Position numbers and translations under genes: made by a program. A stretch of 5,268 nt of DNA from UPXZ01 sp035402725. Lineage in GTDB: Bacteria > Bacteroidota > Bacteroidia > Bacteroidales > Paludibacteraceae. Positions 5,251 through 5,268 of the stretch are shown here, one piece after another. Position 1 is the first letter of the stretch. Each line of letters opens with the position of its first letter. Under the pieces are notes generated by a model that was not told where the DNA came from, made no database searches, and worked only from the letters and a program-made list of their open reading frames with translations. Where the stretch lies: positions 1-5,268 of the forward strand of contig DAONDU010000170.1 of the NCBI GenBank assembly GCA_035402725.1. The letters run 5' to 3'.

Positions 5251-5268
5251 ATTGCTAATTTCCAAATT

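Noticed and set aside
1..5268. CRISPR array, phage, toxin-antitoxin, defence or RNA gene
   Set aside because: I found no regularly spaced repeats, integrase, transposase, small gene pairs, tRNA or rRNA sequence; the genes are ordinary metabolic or envelope functions.

Overview
The window reads as a chromosomal segment of a Bacteroidetes bacterium, most likely of the order Bacteroidales. Three observations point there. The carbamoyltransferase is of the N-succinyl/N-acetylornithine type (SOTCase/AOTCase) and strongly resembles, from memory, the Bacteroides fragilis enzyme. There is a DUF4251 lipoprotein, a family largely confined to Bacteroidetes. The spacers carry C-rich/G-rich palindromic repeats of the CCCCCTT..GGGGG type and a TAnnTTTG promoter element, both typical of this phylum.

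Layout: a plus-strand DUF4251 lipoprotein gene (52-540) runs convergently into a five-gene minus-strand cluster, with a strong 16-bp-stem bidirectional terminator (550-588) between them. Read in its own direction, from right to left, the cluster is argF' (4985-4032), apt (4019-3495), argB (3390-2560), a secreted alpha/beta-hydrolase esterase (2556-1681) and an ArgE-type M20 deacylase (1662-604). Gaps are 12, 104, 3 and 18 nt, so this looks like one operon with a possible internal break between apt and argB. A perfect Bacteroidetes -7 element (minus strand, 5046-5039) sits upstream of argF'.

Function: argB, argF' and argE cover three steps of the acylated arginine route: phosphorylation of N-acylglutamate, carbamoylation of N-acylornithine, and removal of the acyl group from the citrulline derivative. 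The acyl group is probably succinyl, by analogy with B. fragilis. argC, argD, argG and argH are not in the window. apt (purine salvage) and the exported esterase are passengers with no obvious role in arginine synthesis.

The main point of interest is a family of short palindromic repeats with four copies in the window, all close to operon gene boundaries. One copy lies in frame inside the argB N-terminus and encodes residues about 12-21, ahead of the conserved kinase core. A second forms the argF' leader and contains its AGGAGG Shine-Dalgarno. A third follows the apt stop codon. The copies in argB and after apt are inverted relative to each other and bound a 162-bp segment that supplies the argB start codon. 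I see no phage, CRISPR, toxin-antitoxin, defence or RNA gene here; apart from the repeats this is ordinary metabolic DNA.
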